A DNA stretch of 53,675 nucleotides, from assembly GCA_964355975.1 (NCBI GenBank), contig CAYHFW010000016.1, positions 1-53,675 on the forward strand, given 5' to 3'. Below, in pieces: positions 16,051-24,606 of this stretch; the first letter of the stretch is position 1, and every line of letters begins with the position of its first letter. This DNA is from F1-60-MAGs104 sp964355975 (GTDB lineage Bacteria; Planctomycetota; Phycisphaerae; Phycisphaerales; SM1A02). The notes below the pieces were generated by a model that saw only the letters and a list, made by a program, of their open reading frames with translations, ran no database searches and was not told the origin of the DNA. Position numbers and translations under genes: made by a program.

Positions 16051-19000
16051 TTCCAGTCGTTCGTTTCTTTCTGCGCAATCGAGTTTGCGGTGGACTGCTC
16101 ACCTACGGGCTGATCATCGGTGGTCTGATCGCGACAGCGAAGATTCGTCGCGAGTTTTACCCGGACATCGACTCGGACTCTGCGAGCATCTTGATCACCT
16201 ATCCAGGGGCGACGCCACAAGAGATTGAAGATTCGATTGTGCGCAGGGTTGAAGACATTGCAGTCGAAATCGACGGCGCCAATCGTGTCAAGACCACGAT
16301 CGTTGAAGGGGGTGGCGGTGTGCTCGTTCGCTTTGACGATGGCGAAGACGTGCGAAAGCGCTGCGACGACCTGCGCGACCGGCTCGAGTCGCTCACAGAC
16401 CTTCCTATCGAGGCGGATCGCATTCGCGTGGTCGAGTTCGAACCAAACATTCCCGTGATTCAGGTGACGATCGCTGGCGATGAAGACAGTCAGACTCTCA
16501 AGAGCGCGATTCGAGAAATCGCTGATGACCTCAAGTCATACGCCGGGATGGGGCAAGTCGTTGTGAGCGGCACGCGCGATGATGAATTGCGAATCGAAGT
16601 GAGCCACAGCGAGTTATTGCGGCACAGAATTCCAATCACGCAAGTGGCGAGCGCAGTCTCGGCCTGGATGCGAGAGATTCCTGGCGGCACAGTGCGCACT
16701 CCTGATGGCGAGACGAAAGTTCGCACGGTCGGAGTCGCCCACCGCTCAGATCAGATTCGTGAAATCGTTGTGCAGGCTGGCGCGAACGGCGGATTGATCC
16801 GCGTCGGCGACATCGCCACAGTGACTGAAGGATTCATCGACGATGAAGTTGTTCGCACCTTCAACGGACAGCCTTCTGCGAATTGCACGGTCTTTCGGCA
16901 GGGAAAGCAAGATGCGGTCGATATGGCGATGTTCACGCGCGGCTATGTCGCCGCGCGACGCGGCGAGCCGATCGAGCCGACACTTCGCGAGCGGTTCTTT
17001 GGTTCGAGCAGAATCGATGGATGGGAACTTGGCCATCGACGCGGCGAACTTCGCGGCGCCGGCGGCACACTCACGATTCAGAAACACAACGATCTTGCGA
17101 AGCTCATCGAGGATCGGCTTGAGATGCTCACGAGCAACGCCCTGCAAGGTGGCGTGCTTGTCTTTATCGCGCTCTTGCTCGGGGTGCATTGGCGCGCGGC
17201 CTGTCTTGTCACGCTCGGAATCGCTGTCGCAATCTTCGGCACGTTGCTCGTGATGAATCTCAGTGGGCTCTCGCTGAACATGCTGACGATGTTCGCGTTG
17301 CTGCTGACGATCGGAATTCAGGCGGACGATGCGATTGTGTTCTCTGACAGCATCGACATGGAGGCGAACGAGCCTGGCGTGAGTATCGAGCAGGGGGTTC
17401 TCAATGGAGTGAGCAAGGTGCTGTGGCCGGTGGTCGCGAGCGCTGCCACCACAATCGTTGCCTTTCTACCGCTCGGGCTCGTGCAGGGATCGATCGGCGA
17501 CCTGCTCGGCGCTCTGCCAATGGTGGTCGCGATCGCGCTTTCAATCAGCTTGTTTGAGGCGTGTTTTCTGATGCCGGCGCACATGGCGAGCGCGATCAAG
17601 CATGAGAGGTCTGGGCACAAGAACATCATCGATCGCATCATGACCCCTTTCGATCGGTGGCGCGATCATCTTCTGTGGCCGTCGGTCGAGCGGTGGTATC
17701 GGCGGATCGCGCTCTGGTGTGTCGACCGTCGTTATCTCACGGTGGCGGGTGGACTCTCGGTGTTTATCTTTTCAGTCGCGCTGGTGGCTGGCGGTCGTGT
17801 GCCATTTACGTTTCTTCCATCGGACGATAGCGAAACACTGGTCGTGGATATTCGGTTGCCGCTTGGCACGAGTCTTGCGGTGACGAGAGAGGTCGGCGGG
17901 CGGATGGAGGCAGCAGCGCGTGCGCAACCCGAGGTTCAGGCGATCACCGCGCTCTACGGCATCAGCGTGAACTACGAAACCGCCAGCGCCGACAACGCGT
18001 CGAGCAACATCGTGCAGATGTTCATTGAGTTGGCGCCCGTTGAGTTGCGTGATCGTCGATCGAGCGAAGTGATGGATGCGTTGCGTGTTGCGGCGGGTCC
18101 GTTGGACGAGGCTGAATTCGTGCGTGTGCAAGAGATCACTGGCGGTCCGGCAGGGTCAGACATCACCTACGAAATCTCAGGCGCAGAGATGTCAGATATT
18201 CGGGCAGTTGCCGCTGGGTTGAAAGAGACTCTGAGTGCAGTCGATGGCGTGCTGAGTACCGCCGATGATGACTTCGATGCCTATCCCGAGGCTCAGATCA
18301 TGGTCAATCCTGCGGCCGCCGCGCTCGGATTCACTCCCGCGCAGGTCGCGGGGCAAGTTCGCGGAGCGCTCTATGGAATCGACGCGCACGTTTACAGCGA
18401 GAATCGAGAAGATGTCGACGTGCGGGTGCGCATGGATGATGAGATGCGTGCAAGCGGAAATCTGACAGATCGCCTGTGGGTCGTCTCGCCCACGGGAGTC
18501 GCTGTGCCAGTTCGTGAAATCGCAGACGTGCACCAACGCGCTGGGTCGAGCACGATTCGCCGCCTGAATCGGCTGCGCACCATCACCGTGACCGCGGACA
18601 CAGACATCGCAACGCGGCCAGAATCAGTCGTCGAAAAGATCACTCCACGCGTCGATGAGCTCGCGCGCGAACATCCGAGCGTTGTCGTTCGCGAAGGCGG
18701 GCGGCAGAGCGATCTCAACGATGCGTTTGCGACGCTGCCCATCGCGATGGCGGCGGCGGTTGCGATGATCTATGCGATCCTCGCCTGGCTGTTCGGCAGT
18801 TACACGCAACCATTCGCGGTGATGTTGTCGATTCCGTTTGGGGTGATCGGGATGGTCTTCGGCCACATGCTGCTTGGATTTGATGTGACGTTCCTCAGCC
18901 TCATCGGCTTGATCGCGCTTGCTGGAGTCGTCGTGAACAACGCGCTTGTGCTGCTTGAGTTCATCAACCTCGAAGTTGCGCAGGGGCGTCCACTGCGCGA

Positions 19001-19268
19001 GGCACTCGTCATCGCGGGGCAGAAGCGCATCCGCGCCATTCTGATGACTTCGATTACTGGCGTATTGGGATTGGCGCCGCTCGTGCTTGAGCCATCCTTT
19101 CAAGCACGCTTTCTCGCGCCGATGGCTGTGACGCTGAGTGGCGGACTCGTTAGCGCGACTGTGCTGACGCTCATTCTCTTGCCATCGATGCTCTTCATCT
19201 TGGACGATGTGAATCGCCTGCGATGTCGCATTTGGAATGGACCCAGCGCCGCGCACACTGAGTCGTAA
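16047..19268 (+). CDS. RND family efflux transporter permease
   Basis: At 1073 residues this is a full-length proton-driven RND pump with the duplicated layout: an N-terminal helix, a large periplasmic loop, six helices, a second large loop, and five or six helices. The proton-relay aspartate pair sits in the fourth helix (ADDAIVFSDS, near residues 426 and 427). The second half contains FGVIGMVFGHMLLG and GVVVNNALVLLEFINL, both typical of the family. The substrate could be hydrophobic drugs, bile-like molecules or lipids; the HAE1-like style does not settle it. It works with the adaptor encoded just upstream. Confidence 0.93.
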   Translation: MIPVVRFFLRNRVCGGLLTYGLIIGGLIATAKIRREFYPDIDSDSASILITYPGATPQEIEDSIVRRVEDIAVEIDGANRVKTTIVEGGGGVLVRFDDGEDVRKRCDDLRDRLESLTDLPIEADRIRVVEFEPNIPVIQVTIAGDEDSQTLKSAIREIADDLKSYAGMGQVVVSGTRDDELRIEVSHSELLRHRIPITQVASAVSAWMREIPGGTVRTPDGETKVRTVGVAHRSDQIREIVVQAGANGGLIRVGDIATVTEGFIDDEVVRTFNGQPSANCTVFRQGKQDAVDMAMFTRGYVAARRGEPIEPTLRERFFGSSRIDGWELGHRRGELRGAGGTLTIQKHNDLAKLIEDRLEMLTSNALQGGVLVFIALLLGVHWRAACLVTLGIAVAIFGTLLVMNLSGLSLNMLTMFALLLTIGIQADDAIVFSDSIDMEANEPGVSIEQGVLNGVSKVLWPVVASAATTIVAFLPLGLVQGSIGDLLGALPMVVAIALSISLFEACFLMPAHMASAIKHERSGHKNIIDRIMTPFDRWRDHLLWPSVERWYRRIALWCVDRRYLTVAGGLSVFIFSVALVAGGRVPFTFLPSDDSETLVVDIRLPLGTSLAVTREVGGRMEAAARAQPEVQAITALYGISVNYETASADNASSNIVQMFIELAPVELRDRRSSEVMDALRVAAGPLDEAEFVRVQEITGGPAGSDITYEISGAEMSDIRAVAAGLKETLSAVDGVLSTADDDFDAYPEAQIMVNPAAAALGFTPAQVAGQVRGALYGIDAHVYSENREDVDVRVRMDDEMRASGNLTDRLWVVSPTGVAVPVREIADVHQRAGSSTIRRLNRLRTITVTADTDIATRPESVVEKITPRVDELAREHPSVVVREGGRQSDLNDAFATLPIAMAAAVAMIYAILAWLFGSYTQPFAVMLSIPFGVIGMVFGHMLLGFDVTFLSLIGLIALAGVVVNNALVLLEFINLEVAQGRPLREALVIAGQKRIRAILMTSITGVLGLAPLVLEPSFQARFLAPMAVTLSGGLVSATVLTLILLPSMLFILDDVNRLRCRIWNGPSAAHTES

Positions 19269-19294
19269 GTCGCGCAGTAATCTTCGCCGCATCT

Positions 19295-20263
19295 ATGTCA
19301 AAGAAGCGAAAGAAGAGTGGACTCGTTGTCGGGGTCGACCTCGGTGGCACCAACATCACGGTAGGAGTCGTTGACCGTGAGCACAAAGTCATCGCCTCTG
19401 CAAAGCGAAAGACGAAGGCTGCGCTCGGGCTCGACGCTGTCATCGAACGCATCGTCGAGACGATTGGGCGCGCATGCGAGAGCGCAGGTGTGTCGATCGA
19501 CCAACTCGATGGCATTGGAATCGGCGCGCCAAGCGCGATCGATTTCGATGAAGGCATGGTGATCAACGCCGGAAATCTCGGTTGGAAGATGGTGCCGCTG
19601 CGGGCGATCCTTGAGAAACGGCTCGACCGCCCCGTCGTGATTGAAAATGATGTGAACGCTGCGATTTGGGGCGAGGCACAACTCGGCGCGGCGAAGAGTT
19701 GGCGCGATGTGCTTGCCGTCTGGGTGGGCACAGGCATCGGCGGGGGGCTCGTGTTGAACGGCGAGGTGCACCGCGGAGCCTTTCACACAGCGGGCGAGAT
19801 TGGACACATGCAGTTGTTTCCGCGAGGCGGTGTGGGTCGGCGCACGCTCGAAGAGCATTGCAGCCGCCTCTCGATCGTTCGTGCGATTGAAACGATGGTG
19901 GGCTTCTATCCCCAGAGCAAGATTCGCCCCGCGCTCGCGGCGCGCGGTGATGATGGCATGATCGGAAGTTCAGCGATTGCCGAGTGCTACGCAGCGGGCG
20001 ATGAACTCGTTGTGCGCGTCGTCGATGACTCAGCCGAACTCTTGGGCATCGCAATTGCCAACATTGTCACTGTGCTTTCTGTCGAGGCGGTTGTTCTCGG
20101 CGGGGGAGTGGTTGAGGCGTGCGGCAAGCGATATCTCTCGCGTGTGCGCGAATCGTTCGAATGGAATGTCTTTCCGAGCACACTCAAGAAGTGCCATGTG
20201 GTTGCGAGCGAACTCGGAGATTCAGCGGGAGTGCTCGGCGTCTCGCTCTTGGCGCGCAGTTAG
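19295..20263 (+). CDS. ROK family protein lacking the zinc cysteine motif
   Basis: This 322-residue protein is a ROK-type sugar kinase or its relative, with VGVDLGGTNITVGVVD (ATP phosphate site), IENDVNAAIWGE with the catalytic aspartate, GTGIGGGLVLNGEVHRG, and AGEIGH. The usual CxCGxxGCxE zinc loop after AGEIGH is replaced by a stretch reading RGGVGRRTLEEHCSR, so the structural zinc cysteines are gone while the sugar-site glutamate and histidine remain. A basic N-terminus (MSKKRKKSG) precedes the fold and there is no HTH, so it is an enzyme-type ROK. A TAATCT box lies eleven bases upstream of the ATG. Confidence 0.85.
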   Translation: MSKKRKKSGLVVGVDLGGTNITVGVVDREHKVIASAKRKTKAALGLDAVIERIVETIGRACESAGVSIDQLDGIGIGAPSAIDFDEGMVINAGNLGWKMVPLRAILEKRLDRPVVIENDVNAAIWGEAQLGAAKSWRDVLAVWVGTGIGGGLVLNGEVHRGAFHTAGEIGHMQLFPRGGVGRRTLEEHCSRLSIVRAIETMVGFYPQSKIRPALAARGDDGMIGSSAIAECYAAGDELVVRVVDDSAELLGIAIANIVTVLSVEAVVLGGGVVEACGKRYLSRVRESFEWNVFPSTLKKCHVVASELGDSAGVLGVSLLARS

Positions 20264-20266
20264 CGC

Positions 20267-20328
20267 AAAAAACCCGCGTTACGGGCAACTCTCGACCGCC
20301 AGTGGTCGATATGTGCCCGCAACGCGGG
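20267..20328 (-). terminator. Rho-independent terminator of the ClpP-like gene (nested hairpin)
   Basis: CCCGCGTT (20273-20280) pairs with AACGCGGG (20321-20328); CGGGCA (20282-20287) pairs with TGCCCG (20314-20319) after one A/C mismatch; and an inner TCGACC/GGTCGA stem (20292-20297 with 20304-20309) closes the loop. On the minus strand the structure is followed by six T residues (20272-20267), as expected for an intrinsic terminator downstream of the gene ending at 20348. The plus strand has no T tail, so it would not end the ROK transcript as cleanly. Confidence 0.8.
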
Positions 20329-20347
20329 GAATCTGTGATGGCTGGCG

Positions 20348-21844
20348 CTAGCGACCTTCGACGCGGAAGAATCCACGTGGATTGACCATGAAGTAGCAGT
20401 CGTACGGTTCGAGTGGCGGAAGCGAAAAGTATGGTTGACCTTGGTCGTCTGTCTTGAGCGAGGACATCCAGAAGCCGCCGTTGGCCGAGCCAGATGGCTT
20501 CTTGCGCACGCCTTCTTCGCGAATCTCATTCACGAGGTGATCGATCCATTTGAGAGCGACCGCCTTGTCTGCGAATTCATCCCAGTCGCCGCTCTTGCGC
20601 GCTGAATACATCTTGCTCTTGAATTCTTCGAGAGAGATTCCCATCTTCTTGGCGATCGGTTCTGCGAGTCGTCGCTCCCACTCGCGCATCATCTTGACCT
20701 CTTGCTCAATGTCGGTCATGTTGCCCGACGCGCCGCCCGACATCTGATGATGCAGGATGATCGCGTTTGGATAGGCGTAACTATGCGGGGCAAGCGTTGC
20801 AATCGTTGCCGCCATTGATGCAGCGAAGCTCTTGACGATCACATGCACCGGCGCATCGCTCGTCTCAATTGCCTTGAGGATGCGGTATCCCTGCATCACG
20901 CTGCCGCCTGGCGAATTGTCGATCACAACGAAAATGGGCTTGGTGCGATCTTGGTTATTGAAGTAGTCGATGCGGTCGCAGACGTAACTCGCGCTTCCGC
21001 TCATGATTGGACCGTTCAAGTCAATCTTGCGGTCACTCACGGTGATGACGCCATCCTTGAATGGTTGGTCGGTGTAGGGCACGGGCGTGTTGATCGCATC
21101 GCGCCACTTTTCTTCGAGGTCGCGAATCTGCAACTGCGCACCTGCGGTCTGCGCAACCGATGCGGCGCGCATCTGATCGTCGACGAGCTTCGCTTGATCG
21201 GCACGGCGTTTCTCTGCGGACAGCGCGTTTTCTGCTGCCAATTGGTCGTGATCACGCTTGATCGCTGCGAGTTTGGTTCGCGCACTCATGTCGAGCATCT
21301 CCTCTGCCACGCGCGCACGCTCGAGCGTTGCACGACTCGCAGCGAGTTCGGCAGCCAACTGGCCCGCACCAACATCAAGCGTTTGCTTGACGCGGATCGC
21401 CTGCGCGTTGGAATCGGCGAGGTCGCTCGCGAGTTGCGCATCACGCAACTGCGCGGCGCGTTGAAGGTCGCCAAGCTTCGCCCGATCTGGCGCAGACTCA
21501 GAACTCTCTTTGGTGTTCAGCAATGCGAGCTCTGCTTCGAGCTTCGCCTTCTCTGCATTGACGAGTTGTAGTGCCTGACTTTGCTTGTGCGCGGCGAGGT
21601 CGTACTCGACGCGCATGCGCTCGATCTCTGCGCGCATCGTTGCGAGTTGCGCAGAGAGTTGCTCGTTGCGCAGTTCAGCATCGAGGTGCAGTTGTTTGAT
21701 CTGCGCCTGTTGCGCCTCCTCAGCAGTTGGCTTCGTCTCAGCTGGCTTGGCGTCAGCGGGCTTGGTGTCGTCCATCCCAAGCGCCTGCACACCAAGTACG
21801 CCGCAGAAAAATACGGTTGCGATTCGATAGGACAAGGTCTTCAT
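20348..21844 (-). CDS. Secreted ClpP-like serine protease with N-terminal coiled coil
   Basis: The first 24 residues form a signal peptide (MKTLSYRIATVFFCGVLG...). A Lys/Pro/Ala linker and about 200 residues of Ala/Glu/Gln/Lys-rich coiled coil (41 to 250) follow. Residues 260 to 440 are a ClpP-fold domain: VVIDNSPGGSVMQGY, SFAASMAATIA with nucleophile S343, ILHHQMSGG with H366, and WDEFADKAVALKWIDHLV with D422 at the third triad position. All three catalytic residues appear present. ClpP is normally cytoplasmic and works with Clp ATPases, so an exported form on a long stalk is unusual; it may act alone, like SppA or other membrane ClpP relatives. A strong terminator lies downstream. Confidence 0.8.
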   Translation of the reverse strand: MKTLSYRIATVFFCGVLGVQALGMDDTKPADAKPAETKPTAEEAQQAQIKQLHLDAELRNEQLSAQLATMRAEIERMRVEYDLAAHKQSQALQLVNAEKAKLEAELALLNTKESSESAPDRAKLGDLQRAAQLRDAQLASDLADSNAQAIRVKQTLDVGAGQLAAELAASRATLERARVAEEMLDMSARTKLAAIKRDHDQLAAENALSAEKRRADQAKLVDDQMRAASVAQTAGAQLQIRDLEEKWRDAINTPVPYTDQPFKDGVITVSDRKIDLNGPIMSGSASYVCDRIDYFNNQDRTKPIFVVIDNSPGGSVMQGYRILKAIETSDAPVHVIVKSFAASMAATIATLAPHSYAYPNAIILHHQMSGGASGNMTDIEQEVKMMREWERRLAEPIAKKMGISLEEFKSKMYSARKSGDWDEFADKAVALKWIDHLVNEIREEGVRKKPSGSANGGFWMSSLKTDDQGQPYFSLPPLEPYDCYFMVNPRGFFRVEGR

Positions 21845-21871
21845 AGTGCGCAGAGGCTACCGCCGCGCACT
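21845..21871 (-). promoter_or_regulatory. Hairpin abutting the start codon of the ClpP-like gene
   Basis: AGTGCGC (21845-21851) and GCGCACT (21865-21871) are perfect inverted repeats with a 13-base loop. The right arm on the transcript ends at the ATG of the ClpP-like gene (start 21844). Such a hairpin could limit ribosome access. It lies in the 65-base gap after the Nif3-like gene, which otherwise holds only GC-rich sequence. Confidence 0.35.
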
Positions 21872-21909
21872 TTGGCGCCCACGGAACCGCGCGCGGAGTC
21901 GCGCGCCGG

Positions 21910-23046
21910 TCACAGATCGACGAGCGGGTGCGCGTCGCGCTGCGAAAGGGTGAACGCGATGCCCGGCACGAGTGGAGCGATGCGCTCTGCGAGTCGCGGC
22001 AGGTATCCGCGTTCGCTCACGGTGTGTCCTGACAAGAGCAGCGTGCAGCCGCGCGCCACAACTGCGAGTTGATCGTGGTGCTTCGCCTCGCCAGTAAAAA
22101 ACAAAGTTGCCCCTGACTCTGCAGCCGCTTCGAAAAGCGATATTCCAGAGCCTGCGCAGAGGCCAATCGTTTCGTGTTGCGTCGCAACAGCATTGGATGG
22201 CGCCGCGCACTCCAGTCGCCGCGCGCCAAGATGCTTGCGAAGTCTGCGCGCGATCTCAGTGGTCGTTGCTGGTTGCGCGAGTCGAATCAAGCGTCCCTGA
22301 CCTTCACGCGCCGAGGGTTGCGCGGCGAGCTCATGCACTTCGATCGCGGGTGTTTCATAGGGATGCGCCGCGCGCAGTGCCGCGAGCGCCGCGGGCAGGG
22401 CCTTCGCCGAGCAGACCATCTCGATGCGCGCCTCGCTGACGCGTTCAAGTTTGCCCCGTGCTCCAACTCTTGGGCGGGTGGTCGCACCGCCGAAAAAAGT
22501 TCCTTCGACCTCGAACGACTGCGAGCACTGCGCGTATTCACCGATGCGTCCCGCGCCAGCGATCGACATCGCTCCGCGAATGCGGTCCACAACTTCTGGT
22601 GGGGCAAACGAGACAATCTTGAACGCCTCGCGCGCCGCGCGCGCGGATGAGTACTCGAGCGGGCGGCATGCGCCGTCGCCGATGCCTTGCGCGATCCAAT
22701 CATTGATGCCTCCCGCAACCGCGTCGAGCGCTGTGTGCGGCGAAAGCACTGCAATTCCAGCGCGCGCAACCTGGTAGAGAGCAGCCGTCGCGGGTTCATT
22801 CGCAACGAGTCTCTTGATTGGATGAAAGATCGGCGGGTGGTAAGCGATGATCGCCTGAACACGAAGTTCACATGCTTCTGCGACAACAGCATCGGTGAGA
22901 TCGATCGTCAAGAGCACGCGATCGCACGGGGATTGCGCATCGCCGATGAGCAATCCAACGTTGTCCCAAGAGGCCGCGAGCGCAGGTGGAGCGACGCGCG
23001 CGAGCGCCTTTGCGAGATCGCCGATTCGTCGTGAGCGCTTTGCCAT
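21910..23046 (-). CDS. Nif3-like dinuclear metal centre protein
   Basis: This belongs to the Nif3/YqfO (GTP cyclohydrolase I type 2-like) family, which forms hexameric toroids with a two-metal site. Metal-binding motifs are ASWDNVGLLIGD, IIAYHPPIFHPIKRL, SPHTALDAV and, near the end, FFTGEAKHHD. The middle third (about residues 130 to 240) is the inserted PII-like domain seen in YqfO-type members, with AAHPYETPAIEV. The length of 378 residues fits. The start is ATG 23046 (MAKRSRR); a longer frame to 23553 would run through the divergent PhoH gene. The cellular role of the family is not settled. The ClpP-like gene follows after 65 bases on the same strand. Confidence 0.9.
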   Translation of the reverse strand: MAKRSRRIGDLAKALARVAPPALAASWDNVGLLIGDAQSPCDRVLLTIDLTDAVVAEACELRVQAIIAYHPPIFHPIKRLVANEPATAALYQVARAGIAVLSPHTALDAVAGGINDWIAQGIGDGACRPLEYSSARAAREAFKIVSFAPPEVVDRIRGAMSIAGAGRIGEYAQCSQSFEVEGTFFGGATTRPRVGARGKLERVSEARIEMVCSAKALPAALAALRAAHPYETPAIEVHELAAQPSAREGQGRLIRLAQPATTTEIARRLRKHLGARRLECAAPSNAVATQHETIGLCAGSGISLFEAAAESGATLFFTGEAKHHDQLAVVARGCTLLLSGHTVSERGYLPRLAERIAPLVPGIAFTLSQRDAHPLVDL

Positions 23047-23129
23047 TGGGGTCACGCTACCCGTTCGAGAGCGGGGCGCATGCGTGCGACTTTTCTTCAA
23101 AAAGTTTCGTCGCGCGCAAGAAGAGTTCG

Positions 23130-23135
23130 TAGACT
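23130..23135 (+). promoter_or_regulatory. Possible -10 box (TAGACT) for the PhoH-like gene
   Basis: TAGACT ends ten bases before ATG 23146, the same hexamer and spacing as before gatC. It predicts a leader of about four bases. There is no clear -35 box and no Shine-Dalgarno sequence in the ten-base interval. Confidence 0.4.
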
Positions 23136-23145
23136 TCACACACCA

Positions 23146-24606
23146 ATGATGAGCCGCCCTACTTCGGGATCGGGCTCCCACCCTGCGCAGGCGAAGGCGC
23201 CTGCGACAGAAAGTGCGGAGCGAGTCAGAAAGCACTTTGTTCTCGACACAAATGTGCTTCTTCATAATCCGCAGTCCATCTTCAAGTTTGAAGAGCATGA
23301 AGTTGTCATTCCGTTGGCGGTGCTCGAAGAGCTCGACACATTCAAGAAGAACAATGATGAGAAGGGCAGGAATGCGCGTCAAGTGATCCGCGCGCTTGAT
23401 CGCCTGCGCTCGAATGGCCACCTCTTTGAAGGGGTCGTCTGGAATGAGCAGGGGGGATCGGTTCGCGTGCAGCGGTTGAAAGCGGCGGCGAACTACGACC
23501 TCGATCTCGATGTGGTCGACAATCGAATCATTGGCGTGGCGCACGCGCTGCATGCTCAGGGTCTGCGCGCGATCTTCGTTTCGAAGGACATCAACGCGCG
23601 CGTCAAGTGTGACTCGATTGGCGTTCCGGCTGAAGACTTTGAGTCTGACCGCGTCGACGCGAATTGGCTCAACACTGGATTCGTCACGAGCCGCGTGCCG
23701 CGTGAGTTGATCGATGATCTCTATTCAGAGCGCCAACTTCCAATCGCGCGCATCGAAGCGGTGCCCGGCGCACTTCCTGACATTCCGCTCGATGAGGGTG
23801 GAGGCAAGGCGGTCCTGCTTCCAAACCATTTCATTTCGCTCGTCGATGACGCCGACCCATCGCACACGGGTTTGGCACGTCGCCTCGCAGACACCAATCA
23901 CATCATTCCGATCACTGGGCCACGCAAGCCTGTCTACGGGGTCATCGCACGCAACGTGCAGCAGACGATGGCGCTCGACTTGCTGCTCGACGATGAGGTC
24001 AAGTTGGTCACGCTGATCGGGCCTGCAGGGACTGGCAAGACACTGCTCGCGCTCGCTGCGGGTATGCAAAAGGTCTTCAAAGAAGAGCGATTCGACAAAT
24101 TGCTCGTCGCGCGGCCGATCATGCCGCTCGGTCGCGACATCGGATATCTGCCCGGCGACAAGGACGAGAAGCTTTCGATGTGGATGCAGCCGATCTTCGA
24201 CAACATCGCGTATCTGCTTTCGACACGCGGCGGTCACGGAGGGTCAGAACCCGACAGCAAGACAACCGAGCAGCGCATCGATCAACTTGTTGCGACGCGC
24301 AAGCTCGTGCTCGAGCCCATCACATACATCCGTGGACGAAGCATTCCGCACCAGTTCATCATCGTCGATGAAGCGCAGAACCTTTCGCCCCACGAAGTGA
24401 AGACGATTGTCTCGCGTGTTGGAGATGGCACGAAGATCGTGCTCTGCGGAGACGTCGGGCAGATCGACAATCCATACTTGGATGCTGCAAGCAACGGCCT
24501 CTCACATCTCATCGAACGGATGAAGGGTCACCGCATCGCCGGTCACGTCACGCTGTCGAAGACTGAGCGGAGTGAATTGGCAAGCATTGCCGCTGAGATG
24601 CTCTGA
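23146..24606 (+). CDS. PhoH family ATPase with N-terminal PIN domain (PhoH2-type)
   Basis: An N-terminal PIN ribonuclease domain (FVLDTNVLLHNP near residue 30, VLEELDTFKK, VVDNRIIGVAHAL) is fused to a PhoH helicase-like ATPase, with Walker A GPAGTGKT at residues 292 to 299 and Walker B FIIVDEAQN near 405. PhoH2 proteins unwind and cleave RNA. The start is ATG 23146 (or the next codon, 23149); a longer frame from 23080 adds a basic segment with no support. A Pro/Ser/Gly-rich leader of 20 residues precedes the PIN domain. The last 59 bases overlap the convergent FUSC gene. Confidence 0.92.
   Translation: MMSRPTSGSGSHPAQAKAPATESAERVRKHFVLDTNVLLHNPQSIFKFEEHEVVIPLAVLEELDTFKKNNDEKGRNARQVIRALDRLRSNGHLFEGVVWNEQGGSVRVQRLKAAANYDLDLDVVDNRIIGVAHALHAQGLRAIFVSKDINARVKCDSIGVPAEDFESDRVDANWLNTGFVTSRVPRELIDDLYSERQLPIARIEAVPGALPDIPLDEGGGKAVLLPNHFISLVDDADPSHTGLARRLADTNHIIPITGPRKPVYGVIARNVQQTMALDLLLDDEVKLVTLIGPAGTGKTLLALAAGMQKVFKEERFDKLLVARPIMPLGRDIGYLPGDKDEKLSMWMQPIFDNIAYLLSTRGGHGGSEPDSKTTEQRIDQLVATRKLVLEPITYIRGRSIPHQFIIVDEAQNLSPHEVKTIVSRVGDGTKIVLCGDVGQIDNPYLDAASNGLSHLIERMKGHRIAGHVTLSKTERSELASIAAEML

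Noticed and set aside
22687..23046. Longer reading of the Nif3-like gene to 23553
   Set aside because: The added 169 residues are antisense to the PIN domain of the PhoH gene; ATG 23046 gives the normal family N-terminus.
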